Of a stretch of DNA of 64,000 nt, positions 54,795 through 63,777 are shown one piece after another. Position numbers and translations under genes: made by a program. Origin of the DNA: Kuafuiihalomonas sp964473255 (lineage in GTDB: Bacteria > Myxococcota > Kuafuiibacteriia > Kuafuiibacteriales > Kuafuiibacteriaceae); contig CAYYOT010000014.1 in the NCBI GenBank assembly GCA_964473255.1, forward strand, positions 13,980-77,979, in the 5' to 3' direction. Positions within the stretch are counted from its first letter, which is position 1. Every line of letters starts with the position of its first letter. Under the pieces are notes generated by a model. That model worked only from the letters and a program-made list of their open reading frames with translations, did no database searches and was not told where the DNA came from.

Positions 54795-56066
54795 CTACTC
54801 CTCTCCTGCGCTTGCGCCGCCGCCGGTGGCACCGGCCTCGATGACGACGGTCTCCAGGCGAAGCGGCTCGGAATTCGGTTCGGAAGGTCGCGTCCACAAG
54901 ACCGACAGGCCTGCGACGACCACGCTCAAGCCAGCCACGGTCGCCCAGATCAGTCGACGTCGGCGCCCGGAAGAGCGCGTCGGCTGCGTGCGCACCAGAA
55001 CCGAGCGCCCCCGGAGGTCGCTGGCCGGCGCCCGAGGGGCGGGCCGCGGCGTGCCGGCTGCCACGAAGGCTCTCAGCGCTTCGTCTTCCGCGGCGAGCAC
55101 CGCCATCTCGTGCTCTCGCTCGATGCGGAACGCCGTGGCCAGGTAATCGGCCCAGGCACGTTCGCCGTGGAAGCGCTGAGCCTCGAGGTAGGACTCCAGG
55201 GCATCGGCGAGCGCCGCTCCGTCGGGGTAGCGAAGGTCGCGGTTCTTGCTGAGGCACCGGGCCAGAATCTGGTCGACGTCGATGGAAACGCCGTCGCGGA
55301 GCGTCGACGGCAGCGGTAGGCGGAGCGTCTGTACCTGCTCCATGGTCTCGACGGGCCCCCCACGCCGAAACGCCGCGCGACCGGTCAACAGCTCGTACAT
55401 CACGACACCCAGAGAGAAGACGTCGCTCCGACTGTCGACCTCCTCACCCGAGGCCTGTTCCGGCGACATGTATGCGTACTTGCCTCGAAGCTCCCCCGGA
55501 CGCGTCAGCGGTCGCGCACCGCTTTGAACCTTGGCGACGCCGAAGTCGAGCACCTTCACCACGCCGTCCCAACCGACCCGCAGATTGCCCGGGCTCACGT
55601 CGCGATGCACGATTCCAAGGGGATCGTCCTTGGGTCCTCGCAGCCGGTGCGCGTAGCCCAGGCCGCGGGCGGCCTGAGCGCCGAGCGACAGAACCAGCTC
55701 GACCGGAAGGCGGTCTCGCGCACGCCGAACCAGGCTCTCGGCGTCCCGACCCGCGACGTACTGAAGCACGATGTAGGGCCGGCTCGACGGGGCGCCAGCC
55801 TCTACAAACTCGACGATGTTCGGATGGCGCAGGTGCTCGGCGAGCCTCCGCTCTCGCGCGAACAGCTCGCGGCGAACCTCGACGTGGTCGGAACCGGTTC
55901 GCATGAGCTTCAGAACGACCCACCCGGCGTCCGAGCGGCCGAGCGCCTTGCCGCGATACAGGTCCGCCATACCGCCCCGAGCGAGGGCGCGGGTGATGCC
56001 GTAGCTGCCGAGCCGGACGACCTGTCCGGCCACGACCAGCGGGCGCTCCTGGGCTTCAGCCTTCAT
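54795..56066 (-). CDS. Membrane-anchored Ser/Thr protein kinase
   Basis: Eukaryotic-type (PknB-like) kinase, 423 aa. Residues about 19-290 form the kinase domain: glycine loop LARGGMADLYRG, Lys53 in WVVLKLM, catalytic IVHRDVSPGN (HRD at 154-156), DFG at 174-176 and the activation segment YMSPEQASGEE. A proline/arginine-rich linker leads to one transmembrane helix (LIWATVAGLSVVVAGLSVLW) and a short extracytoplasmic tail. No sensor domain such as PASTA is visible. ATG 56066 overlaps the binding-protein gene by 11 bases, so it is translated inside an ABC transporter operon and may regulate or sense its cargo. Confidence 0.93.
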   Translation of the reverse strand: MKAEAQERPLVVAGQVVRLGSYGITRALARGGMADLYRGKALGRSDAGWVVLKLMRTGSDHVEVRRELFARERRLAEHLRHPNIVEFVEAGAPSSRPYIVLQYVAGRDAESLVRRARDRLPVELVLSLGAQAARGLGYAHRLRGPKDDPLGIVHRDVSPGNLRVGWDGVVKVLDFGVAKVQSGARPLTRPGELRGKYAYMSPEQASGEEVDSRSDVFSLGVVMYELLTGRAAFRRGGPVETMEQVQTLRLPLPSTLRDGVSIDVDQILARCLSKNRDLRYPDGAALADALESYLEAQRFHGERAWADYLATAFRIEREHEMAVLAAEDEALRAFVAAGTPRPAPRAPASDLRGRSVLVRTQPTRSSGRRRRLIWATVAGLSVVVAGLSVLWTRPSEPNSEPLRLETVVIEAGATGGGASAGEE

Positions 56067-57594
56067 CGTCGTCCGACCACCTCCAGGTCTCGGCATTCCA
56101 GCTCACCGGCGTTTGGGTCCCCGTTGGCGCGAACCCGTGGAGGTCGAGCGGCTGAACGGAGAGCGACTGGCGGTGGAGCAACGGGATCGCGGGGAGAACC
56201 TCCAGGAAGCGAGTTTCGACGCGCCTCATGGAGCGCGTCCAGATTTCCGTCGTCGTGGCCGTGCTGGAGGCGGACAGCGCCGCGTCGAGGGCTGCATCGG
56301 ACCAGCCGCCGTAGTTCTGGCGGCCATCGGTGGCAAAAACGGACCGGCCGTCCCAGTCGGGCCGGATCCGCCAGCCGTACAGCGCGAGCGGGGGCCCCTG
56401 GCCTTCTCGAAGCCGCTGGTTCATCAATCCGAAGTGGACCGCCTGAATCCGCAGCTCGATTCCGAGCTCCCCCGCTTGGTCGACCAGGAGAGCGGCGAGG
56501 TCGGCCCCGGCCTGGCTACCGGCGGTGATCTGTAGGGTCAGCGGTCCGTATTGCTGGGCCCGCTCGGCGCAGCGCTGTCGGTCGTTCGCTGAGGGAGCCG
56601 GAGGCGATCGGTGGGTGGTGTTCGCCGGATGGGTGTTGGGCAGCACGCCGTAGGCGGGCCGCGCTCCGCCGCGGGCATACACCTTGGCCAGGGCGGCTCG
56701 GTCGAGCCCTCGATACAGGACCCGGCGGCAGGCGATGTCGCCGGTCACCGGATGGTCCGCCCGCAAGAGAAGGTGAACCCATAGACCACCGTCGCGCAGG
56801 TGAATTCGGTGACTGTCGGCCAGGCGAGTCTGCAGCAAGTTGGCTTTCGCCGGTCCGAGCCCACCGGCCTCGCCGACGGCATCCACCTCGCCGCTGACGA
56901 GACCGACGACCAGGGCGTCCTCGCTGGCGTAGAAGCGCACGCGGACGCGGGGAATGACGGGGCCGGGACCTGGCCAGTACGGATTCGGCTCGAGCACAAG
57001 CTCCACACCGGGCGTCCATCGCTCGACTCGGTACGGACCGTTTCCGACCGGAGTCTTGTCGCGCACCGAAGTGGATGAAGCCACGGTGTGGACGCCGGGG
57101 CTCGTGGCTTGAAGCGTCGGTGCCGGCCATCGAGCGACGAAGCGATCCGGCCCGTCCGACTCCAGGCTCAGGACTTGTCGGGCCAGGCGCGCATTCACAA
57201 GCTCGGCGGTCGCACCGCGCTCGAACCGCCACGTTCGCACGACGTCATCAGCCGTGACCGGACGCCCATCGGACCAGAACGTCGGTTTCAACTCCCATCG
57301 GACCTCGGTCACCGTGCCCGAGTCTACGAGCGCCGGAATCCGCGCCGCTCGGTCCGGCTGCACCCGTCCACGGTCATCAAAGCGGAGAAGGCCTCGATGG
57401 ACGAACCCGAGAAGCTCTCGGGCACCGGAGGTCTGAACCTGCTTGGGGTCGAGGTTCGCGGGCTCGGCGGTCGTTCCCCAAATGAGAACACGGGGTGCGT
57501 CGGACGGGCGCTCCGCACACACGCATCCCCCGGTCGCGGGCAGGACCAGCATCAGCGTCAGCCAGGGACTCGGGCGCGGGATTGATCGGCGCAC
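56056..57594 (-). CDS. Peptide/nickel-type ABC transporter substrate-binding lipoprotein
   Basis: Family-5 extracytoplasmic binding protein, 512 aa. GTG 57594 starts a signal sequence (PWLTLMLVLPATGGC) with a likely lipid-modified Cys24. The mature protein has GTTAEPANLDPKQVQTSGAR, the domain motif FWSDGRPVTADDVVRTWRFE, GNGPYRVERWTPGVELVLE and a late YGWRIRPDWDGRS region. The fold should bind an oligopeptide or similar molecule. It heads a minus-strand series with the kinase and both permeases. A GGAG lies only two bases from the GTG, so the exact start is somewhat uncertain. Confidence 0.9.
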   Translation of the reverse strand: MRRSIPRPSPWLTLMLVLPATGGCVCAERPSDAPRVLIWGTTAEPANLDPKQVQTSGARELLGFVHRGLLRFDDRGRVQPDRAARIPALVDSGTVTEVRWELKPTFWSDGRPVTADDVVRTWRFERGATAELVNARLARQVLSLESDGPDRFVARWPAPTLQATSPGVHTVASSTSVRDKTPVGNGPYRVERWTPGVELVLEPNPYWPGPGPVIPRVRVRFYASEDALVVGLVSGEVDAVGEAGGLGPAKANLLQTRLADSHRIHLRDGGLWVHLLLRADHPVTGDIACRRVLYRGLDRAALAKVYARGGARPAYGVLPNTHPANTTHRSPPAPSANDRQRCAERAQQYGPLTLQITAGSQAGADLAALLVDQAGELGIELRIQAVHFGLMNQRLREGQGPPLALYGWRIRPDWDGRSVFATDGRQNYGGWSDAALDAALSASSTATTTEIWTRSMRRVETRFLEVLPAIPLLHRQSLSVQPLDLHGFAPTGTQTPVSWNAETWRWSDDDEG

Positions 57595-57657
57595 ATCTCC
57601 ATGATAACCCGCATTCCTCGAGGCGCACGGGTTCCCAGATCGCGCCGAGCGGGCTCC

Positions 57658-58479
57658 ATGACGAAGACGATCCTTGCCGTCGATGACTCCCAGACCCTGC
57701 GGCGAGCGCTCGAGCTCACGTTCCAGAATACGGACTTCGACCTCGTAGCCGTGGACCGCGCCGAGGAGGCGTTGGCGCAGTTCGACACGACCAACCCCGC
57801 GCTCGTGCTCGTGGACGCCGGACTCCCTGATGGCGCCGGCTACCGTCTGGCGGCCGACATTCGGGCTCGGGGAGACGGGATTCCTATTGTTCTCCTGACG
57901 AGTCATTTCAGCGCCTTCGATGCGGCCCGGGCCTCGAGCTCGGGGGTGTCGGCCCACATCGACAAGCCCTTCGATACCCAGGGTTTGATCGACTTGGCCG
58001 AGGCCCAGCTCGATGCTCCCCCGGCTCCGCCCCCCGAAGCCAGCATCGAGGTTTCGATGCCGGTGGTTTCAGCGTCCGTGGAGGTCGAGGCGCTGCCTTC
58101 CGCGGATCTCGATGAGATCGAAGACATCGACATCGAGGACGTTCCCGACGAAGCGATGGTCCCGCTCGACGACGAACAGGTCGAAATCGCGGTCGAACCG
58201 GCCGAGGTCCCGACGCCGACGTCCGATCCATGGGCGGTCGCGGCTCCCCCCCCGCCCGAGCCCTCGGCCGAGCCCGAACTCCCGGCGCGGGCCCTGAAGA
58301 CGGCGGCTTCGTCCCTGTCTTCAGAGGCCATCTCCGCCGAGCCCCGACTCGACGGCCTACCCCGAGAGGAGCTGCGCGCCCTCGCCCGCGAGGTCTTGGA
58401 GCGTATCGCGTGGGAGGTTGTCCCGGACCTCGCCGAGACGATCATCAAAGAGGAACTCACTCGTCTGACCCAGGACTGA
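57658..58479 (+). CDS. Response-regulator receiver protein with acidic linker and helical C-terminus
   Basis: A 273-residue protein with an intact receiver domain: ILAVDDSQTLRRALE (Asp9-Asp10 acidic pair region), VLVDAGLPDGAG (phospho-acceptor Asp near residue 53) and HIDKPFDTQG (Lys). About 120 residues of Pro/Glu/Ala-rich, acidic linker follow, then a conserved-looking helix LPREELRALAREVLERIAWE and VVPDLAETIIKEELTRL. The end resembles the PopZ/DUF2497-type oligomerisation helix, an inference. There is no DNA-binding or enzymatic output domain. It is divergent from the transporter operon (63 bases) and convergent with rsmI, overlapping by 23 bases. Confidence 0.87.
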   Translation: MTKTILAVDDSQTLRRALELTFQNTDFDLVAVDRAEEALAQFDTTNPALVLVDAGLPDGAGYRLAADIRARGDGIPIVLLTSHFSAFDAARASSSGVSAHIDKPFDTQGLIDLAEAQLDAPPAPPPEASIEVSMPVVSASVEVEALPSADLDEIEDIDIEDVPDEAMVPLDDEQVEIAVEPAEVPTPTSDPWAVAAPPPPEPSAEPELPARALKTAASSLSSEAISAEPRLDGLPREELRALAREVLERIAWEVVPDLAETIIKEELTRLTQD

Positions 58480-59317
58480 CGCCCTGCGGGTCGGATCTCC
58501 TGGCCAGAACCCGCTGGTAGACGTGCCGTCGAGAAGCGCCGGTTTCCGCGGCCACCTGCTCGGCGACCCGCCGGGGCGAATGGCCCTGACGGAGGAGCTC
58601 GGCGATCCGCTCGTCCACGTCCGCGTCCGGGGTCACGGCGGCTTCCGGGGGAGAGACGAGCAGGACGACCTCCCCTTTCGGTGCCTCCGAAAAGCGGTCG
58701 ACGAGGTCGGATAGCGTTCCGCGCTCGAGCGATTCGTGGCGCTTGGTCAGCTCGCGAGCCACGACCGCCATCCGGTCCGGAAAACGCGCCGCGAGTTCTT
58801 TCAGCGTTCCGGGCAGTCGGGTCGCCGACTCATAGAGCACCGCAGTCGCGGGGACGGTCCGGAGCATCGCCAAGGCTTCGCGGCGGGCCCGACCGGAGCG
58901 AGCGATGAAGCCGAGGAAGAGGCATGGCTCACCCGGAAACCCACTGACGCTCAGGGCGGTGGCCAGCGCCGAGGGGCCTGGAATCGGGTGCACCGGCAGC
59001 TCTCGGTCGAGGCAAGCGGCGACCAGCCGACGACCCGGATCGCTGATGGTGGGCGTCCCGGCATCGCTGACCAGCGCGACGTGGGCCCCGCCCGCCACGC
59101 GTTCCAGCCAACGCTCGATGCCGTCCCGCTCGACGTGAGCGTCGAACCGCTCCACGGGCGTCTCGATCCTTCGACTCGCGAGGAGCTTCCGGGTAACCCG
59201 AGTATCCTCGCACGCCACGACATCCGCTTCACGCAACGTCAGCTCGGCCCGGGGCGACAGGTCGTCAAGATTCCCGATCGGAGTGGCGACGACGTAGAGC
59301 GGCACGCCCTTCAGCAC
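58457..59317 (-). CDS. rsmI: 16S rRNA (cytidine-1402-2'-O)-methyltransferase
   Basis: SAM-dependent tetrapyrrole-methylase-fold enzyme acting on C1402 of 16S rRNA. The protein (286 aa) starts at GTG 59317 with LYVVATPIGNLDDLSPRAE and shows ACEDTRVTRKLL, VALVSDAGTPTISDPGRRLV, PIPGPSALATALSVSGFP and FLGFIARSGRARRE, all diagnostic. The stop-start overlap with the YraN gene (7 bases) shows co-translation. Confidence 0.95.
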   Translation of the reverse strand: MLKGVPLYVVATPIGNLDDLSPRAELTLREADVVACEDTRVTRKLLASRRIETPVERFDAHVERDGIERWLERVAGGAHVALVSDAGTPTISDPGRRLVAACLDRELPVHPIPGPSALATALSVSGFPGEPCLFLGFIARSGRARREALAMLRTVPATAVLYESATRLPGTLKELAARFPDRMAVVARELTKRHESLERGTLSDLVDRFSEAPKGEVVLLVSPPEAAVTPDADVDERIAELLRQGHSPRRVAEQVAAETGASRRHVYQRVLARRSDPQGVSPGSDE

Positions 59318-59685
59318 TGGGCGCGAAAAGCGTCACGTATCAAGCGAATCTCTCGGTCGTTGCCTCGACCCACCACGGCGATGACGTCGAAACGAACGGG
59401 CGGAACTCGACGGAAGTTCTTGGCCAGATAGCATCGAGCGGCCACCACCAGACGATGTTGCTTCTTGGCGTCCACCGTCTCTTCGGGGCGACCGTGCCGC
59501 TCCGATGCCCGAGATCGCACCTCGACGAAGCAGAGCGTGGTGCCGTCCCAGGCGATGCGGTCGATCTCGAAGGGTCCGGATCGCACGTTGCGATCGACGA
59601 CGACGTATCCGGCCTGGTGTAGATGGTCTTCGGCCGCCTCTTCTTCGTCGAGACCCAGACGGCGGGTGTTGGGCGAACGGGCCAT
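59311..59685 (-). CDS. YraN/UPF0102 family nuclease-like protein
   Basis: A 124-residue restriction-endonuclease-fold protein. It has GLDEEEAAEDHLHQAGYVVV, the DRNVRSGPFEIDRIAWDG and LCFVEVRSRASERHG elements (D...ExK-like nuclease core; the Lys is Arg in EVRSR), and a late RFDVIAVV. Family proteins are widespread and their biological role is not settled. ATG 59685 lies about nine bases after CAGGAT. It overlaps rsmI, a common neighbour in proteobacteria. Confidence 0.88.
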   Translation of the reverse strand: MARSPNTRRLGLDEEEAAEDHLHQAGYVVVDRNVRSGPFEIDRIAWDGTTLCFVEVRSRASERHGRPEETVDAKKQHRLVVAARCYLAKNFRRVPPVRFDVIAVVGRGNDREIRLIRDAFRAQC

Positions 59686-59737
59686 CGGTGGCAAATCCTG
59701 CAGGTCTCGTGCCGGCGTGAGGTAACGTGCACCGCGG

Positions 59738-60451
59738 ATGGCTCGTCGACCCACGATCGCGATCACCGTCGATACCGGGGAGCAGCCTCGGCGCGAGGTA
59801 GTCTTCCCGGCGCACGTTCTGAAGCAGGCCTACTCGGACGCGGTCCTCGACGCCGGAGGAGAGCCGATCCTCGCCGTACCGGGCTCGGATCCGACCAACC
59901 TGCTTTCGATCGCCGAGGGGTTCGTCATCTCGGGTGGCGCCTTCGATCTTCACCCTGAGCTGAGCGGCGCGGATCCGGATGGTCGGATCGATACGCCTCA
60001 ACCCGAACGTACCGCATTCGAGTACGCCGTCCTCGACCAGGCCGACGCTCACGGTCGTCCGGTGCTCGGAATCTGCGGCGGCATGCAGCTGATCGTGGCC
60101 CGCGCCGGGGGCTCGCTTTGGGGCGATCTTCGGAGCGCGCGTCCGACATTCGGCGAGCACGAGCAGCCGACCTCACCGGCCGAGGCCTTCCACGGCCTGC
60201 GACTCGAAGCATGGCTCGCTCGCGAGCTCGGGCGCGACCGCACCGCAGTCAACTCGACCCACCATCAAGGCGTTCGCGCCCTGCCCCCCTCCCTCCGTCC
60301 CCTGGCCTGGGCGGACGACGGCCTCGTGGAGGCGGTCGACGACCACGGCGAGCTCGTCGTCGGGGTGCAGTGGCATCCAGAGCTCCTGAACGACGACCTC
60401 AGTCGTGTTCTGTACGAACACCTAATTCGTCGGGCGGGCACGGAAACCTGA
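59738..60451 (+). CDS. Class I glutamine amidotransferase / gamma-glutamyl hydrolase (PuuD-like)
   Basis: Peptidase C26-type hydrolase, 237 aa. The nucleophile lies in PVLGICGGMQLI, and the partner His-Glu in VGVQWHPELL. The N-terminus (TIAITVDTG, HVLKQAYSDAVLDAGGEPIL, FVISGGAFDL) fits gamma-glutamyl-GABA hydrolase and related proteins, which cleave gamma-glutamyl amides. Actual substrate cannot be fixed. It is divergent from YraN and convergent with comEC, whose end it overlaps by 53 bases. Confidence 0.9.
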   Translation: MARRPTIAITVDTGEQPRREVVFPAHVLKQAYSDAVLDAGGEPILAVPGSDPTNLLSIAEGFVISGGAFDLHPELSGADPDGRIDTPQPERTAFEYAVLDQADAHGRPVLGICGGMQLIVARAGGSLWGDLRSARPTFGEHEQPTSPAEAFHGLRLEAWLARELGRDRTAVNSTHHQGVRALPPSLRPLAWADDGLVEAVDDHGELVVGVQWHPELLNDDLSRVLYEHLIRRAGTET

Positions 60452-62516
60452 TCGTACCCGCGTGGTCGGTTCGCAGGATGCGGATCCCGCGTCGCCGGAG
60501 ACGCCAGAGCACATCGGTCGACGGTAGGCCGTGCGGGTTCGGACCGATGGAGACGACCGCGACCTGCGGAGCGACGGCCTCGAGGAACGCGTTCGACGAG
60601 GAAGAGCGGCTGCCGTGGTGGGGGACCTTGAGGATCTCCGTCCCGAGGTCGGTGCCCCACCGTGCGACGAGAGCGGCCTCTCCCTGACGTTCGACGTCGC
60701 CAGCGAAGAGTATGCGATATCGACCGAGGTGGACGCGCAGGACGAGGCTCGCGTCGTTGTCCGAGAGGGTCGATCGAGGCCCGAAGGGCCCCAGAACCTC
60801 GACCTTCACGTCGCGCATCTCGAGCGGCTCCCAGTCCTCTGGCGCCAATACCACCCGACCGACGTCGAATCGTTCGAGCAGAGCCGGCAGCCCCCCATCG
60901 TGATCGTCGTCGGGGTGGGTGATCACGACCCCCTCGAGGCGCCCGAGCCCAAGGCGCAAGAGCTCCGGCACCACCACCCGTCGAAAGGCGCGATCGGTCC
61001 CGGTATCGATCAGCATTCCGCGACCGTCATCATCGACGACCACGGCGGCATCGCCGTGACCCACTGATAGGAAGACGACCTGCGGGCCCGGCCGAGCCTG
61101 GACCCCTGCGAGTAGACAGACGGCGGCCACGCCGATCGCGACCCATCGGGTGTTTCTCGGCGCATGCCAGCCGAGGCCCGCCGCGGCCACGACGCCGAAC
61201 GCAGGGAGGCTACGGTGGGCGCCCATGACCCATTCTCCGGGCACCGCCGCCCCCCACGCGGCGATGAGACACACACCTTCCGCGGCCCAGCTCGACGCGG
61301 CGAGGACGGCTGCGCCGAGGGAAGGACAGACGAGGCCCAGGGCGGCTCCGGCCAAGGCCATCGGGACCACCACGAAGCAGGTCCAGGGCACGGCCACGAG
61401 ATTCGTGACGACCCCGATCCAGGCGATGCGCCCGAAGGCATCGAGCGCGACGGGAGCGGTGCCGACAATTGCAGCGGCGCTGGCTCGAGCACCTCGCAGC
61501 CACCAGCGACGTGTCTGCCGAGCTCCCGCGAAGACCAGCAGGCCGAGGACGGCCGAGACGGAGAGTCGAAATCCGAGGTCGTCGATCCAGGCTGGCCGGA
61601 CGGCGAGGAGCGCGAAGAGGGCCCCCCCCACCGTGCTCCAGGCCGTCATCCGGCGGGACGCCAGGCTCGCGAACGCGATTACGCCGATGAACGCGGCCGC
61701 CCTCACCGCGGAAACCGGCAGACCCACCAAGCCGGCGAAGGCGGCGGCGCCCACGAAGGCCCCGACGGCCTGGGGTCGGTGGGTCCCCCATCGCGCCAGC
61801 CAGCGGTATCGCCGTCGTACGCCCCAGCCGACGACCCATCCGGCGGCGCCGCCGAGCAACCCGAGATGTAGCCCGCTGATCGCGACGAGGTGCGCCAGCC
61901 CGGCTCGCGCGAGGTCGTCGCGGAGCGCCCCGTCGAATTCGCCCCGGTCTCCGAGGATCATAGCGCGGACGACGGCTCGGCCCTTCCCGGCCGGCACGCC
62001 CTCGATGATCCGGTGAAGTGCGTCGCGGACGGGCCGGCGCGGCGGCGGACGGCAGCTGAGGGTGACGGCCAGCTGAGCTTGCCCCGAGCGCGCCGCTTGA
62101 TCCCGGACCGGCCGCCACCGAGCGATTCCGCGAAGCGTACTCCCGGGTAGGAGGCAGCCCTCCGGGACATCGTCCAGACGGACGCTTCGCGCGGTCGCGG
62201 ATCGGACTCGACCCGTGGGCCAAGAAGCGATCGAGCTGCCTCGCAGCCACACGCGTGAGGGGCCGAGCCTTCGGTGTACGGTGCCAGCAACCCGGACCCA
62301 TCCCTCCGAGGGTGGGACCGGAGGCGCCCGCAGGGCACCGGCGAAAAGGAAGGCCAACGCCACCACGAAGGCCGAAAGGCCAGGCCGACCCCGGCCCCAA
62401 ACGAGGGTGAAAGCCGCCCCGACCAGGCCAGGACCGCCGATGGCCGTGATGCCGACGCTCGGGCCGAGCGCGAGACCTGCGGCGTACAGCGTCGCTGCCC
62501 AAAGGAGGGGGGGCAT
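60399..62516 (-). CDS. comEC: ComEC/Rec2 competence DNA-uptake channel
   Basis: Inner-membrane protein (705 aa) of natural transformation that passes single-stranded DNA into the cell. The N-terminal part has two helices followed by an OB-like region with RGSSIASWPTG and SVRLDDVPEGCLLPGSTL. The central competence domain carries ARAGLAHLVAISGLHLGLL, a family hallmark. The C-terminus is a metallo-beta-lactamase fold: VVFLSVGHGDAAVVV, MLIDTG, VVITHPDDDHDGGL and EILKVPHHGSRSSSSNAF. Other competence genes are not in the window. Confidence 0.95.
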   Translation of the reverse strand: MPPLLWAATLYAAGLALGPSVGITAIGGPGLVGAAFTLVWGRGRPGLSAFVVALAFLFAGALRAPPVPPSEGWVRVAGTVHRRLGPSRVWLRGSSIASWPTGRVRSATARSVRLDDVPEGCLLPGSTLRGIARWRPVRDQAARSGQAQLAVTLSCRPPPRRPVRDALHRIIEGVPAGKGRAVVRAMILGDRGEFDGALRDDLARAGLAHLVAISGLHLGLLGGAAGWVVGWGVRRRYRWLARWGTHRPQAVGAFVGAAAFAGLVGLPVSAVRAAAFIGVIAFASLASRRMTAWSTVGGALFALLAVRPAWIDDLGFRLSVSAVLGLLVFAGARQTRRWWLRGARASAAAIVGTAPVALDAFGRIAWIGVVTNLVAVPWTCFVVVPMALAGAALGLVCPSLGAAVLAASSWAAEGVCLIAAWGAAVPGEWVMGAHRSLPAFGVVAAAGLGWHAPRNTRWVAIGVAAVCLLAGVQARPGPQVVFLSVGHGDAAVVVDDDGRGMLIDTGTDRAFRRVVVPELLRLGLGRLEGVVITHPDDDHDGGLPALLERFDVGRVVLAPEDWEPLEMRDVKVEVLGPFGPRSTLSDNDASLVLRVHLGRYRILFAGDVERQGEAALVARWGTDLGTEILKVPHHGSRSSSSNAFLEAVAPQVAVVSIGPNPHGLPSTDVLWRLRRRGIRILRTDHAGTIRFPCPPDELGVRTEHD

Positions 62517-62605
62517 GGCTACGGACGTGTCCGTCGCGCGGCCGAGCGTTCACGAAAGGCGTTTCGTTGACCGTTCTGCGGCCCGATTGATACCTCCCGC
62601 GTCCT

Positions 62606-63763
62606 GTGCGCTCGTTTCCACTGCTCGTCGCTGGTTTCCTCATCGGTCTCGGTTGCTCGTCCAAGAAGACGCCCGACCCCAAGCCAACCGCCCCCGAGAA
62701 GGCTGCATCGAGGCCCGCCGACCCGACGGGTCCGGTCGCGACGGTGAATGGTAAGCCGGTTTCGAGGGAGCGGCTCGAGCGCGAGCTGGCGCAATCGCGG
62801 GCCCGGTACGAGCTTACGCGAAAGGAGGTGCAGCCCGCGATGATGGCCAATCTCCGGCGTACCCTCGTCCGGCGTCTCGTGGAGGCCGAGGTCCTCCGTC
62901 AAAAGGCGGACGAGCTCGGCCTGGCACCGAGCCCCGAGGAGCAGGAGATGCTCTGGCGCGAGTACCGGAAACGCCTCGGCACCGAAGAAGCCTTCCAGAG
63001 TTTCCTCGAGCGTTCCGGCACGACAGAGGCCGACCTACGAGCCCGCTTCGAAGATAATCTGATCCGGGAGCGGGTGAATCGGCACGTAACGTCGACCATC
63101 GCCTTCTCCGATGAGGAGCTTCAGACCTATTACGAGGAACACATCGACCGCTTTCGTCATCCCGACGCCGTCCACCTGCGGCAGATCGTGGTCGAGGTCC
63201 CGAAAGCCAGTCCCCCGGACTACCGAGAGGTTCAGCGGGACAAGGCCCGCAAGACCCTCGAGCGCCTACGAAACGGCGCCGACTTTGCCGTCGTAGCCGG
63301 TGCCGTCAGCGATGGCCCCGGTCGGGACCGCGGCGGCGACCTCGGTTTCGCCGAACGTTCGCGTCTGCTGCCCGAGGTGGCGGCGGTCGCGTTCCGTCTC
63401 AAGCCCGGACAACTCTCCGACGTGATCGAAACGAAGTTCGGATTCACGATCATCCAAGTGCTCGAGGTCCGACCCGCACACACGGAGTCCTTCGCCCAGG
63501 CACGGCCGGCGATCGAGCGCCGGCTCGTGGCTCAGCGACGGCGAAAGAAGGTCCACGAAGCGCTCGAGACGTGGAAGTCGGAGATGGACATCGAGCTCTT
63601 CGAGGACACCCAGCTATTCACCCCCGGCTACATCAAGCCGTCCAAGCATCCCGAGGGCATCATCGTGCCCGATGGCTTCAGGCGCCGCGTGGGCGAGCCC
63701 GAGCCGATCCAGGAACGTACCGTCCAGCCGCCGGCGGATGAGTCCGGGGAGCGAGAGCGCTAG
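62606..63763 (+). CDS. Parvulin-type peptidyl-prolyl isomerase lipoprotein (SurA/PrsA-like)
   Basis: Periplasmic foldase, 385 aa. The GTG 62606 start gives a short signal (RSFPLLVAGFLIGLGC) with a possible lipidated Cys17 and a Lys/Pro-rich linker. The SurA-N-like region (ATVNGKPVSRERLERELAQS, RTLVRRLVEAEVLRQKADEL) is followed by the rotamase domain, VHLRQIVVEVP, RLRNGADFAVVAGAVSDGPG, GGDLGFAERSRLLPEVAAVA and IETKFGFTIIQVLEVR. It helps outer-membrane or secreted proteins fold. It is divergent from comEC. Confidence 0.92.
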   Translation: MRSFPLLVAGFLIGLGCSSKKTPDPKPTAPEKAASRPADPTGPVATVNGKPVSRERLERELAQSRARYELTRKEVQPAMMANLRRTLVRRLVEAEVLRQKADELGLAPSPEEQEMLWREYRKRLGTEEAFQSFLERSGTTEADLRARFEDNLIRERVNRHVTSTIAFSDEELQTYYEEHIDRFRHPDAVHLRQIVVEVPKASPPDYREVQRDKARKTLERLRNGADFAVVAGAVSDGPGRDRGGDLGFAERSRLLPEVAAVAFRLKPGQLSDVIETKFGFTIIQVLEVRPAHTESFAQARPAIERRLVAQRRRKKVHEALETWKSEMDIELFEDTQLFTPGYIKPSKHPEGIIVPDGFRRRVGEPEPIQERTVQPPADESGERER

Positions 63764-63777
63764 CCGTCGCTCGGGGC

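Noticed and set aside
59311..59766. Longer start for the YraN protein at 59766
   Set aside because: The added 27 residues are not family-like and would extend across the divergent amidotransferase start; ATG 59685 has a fitting ribosome-binding site.
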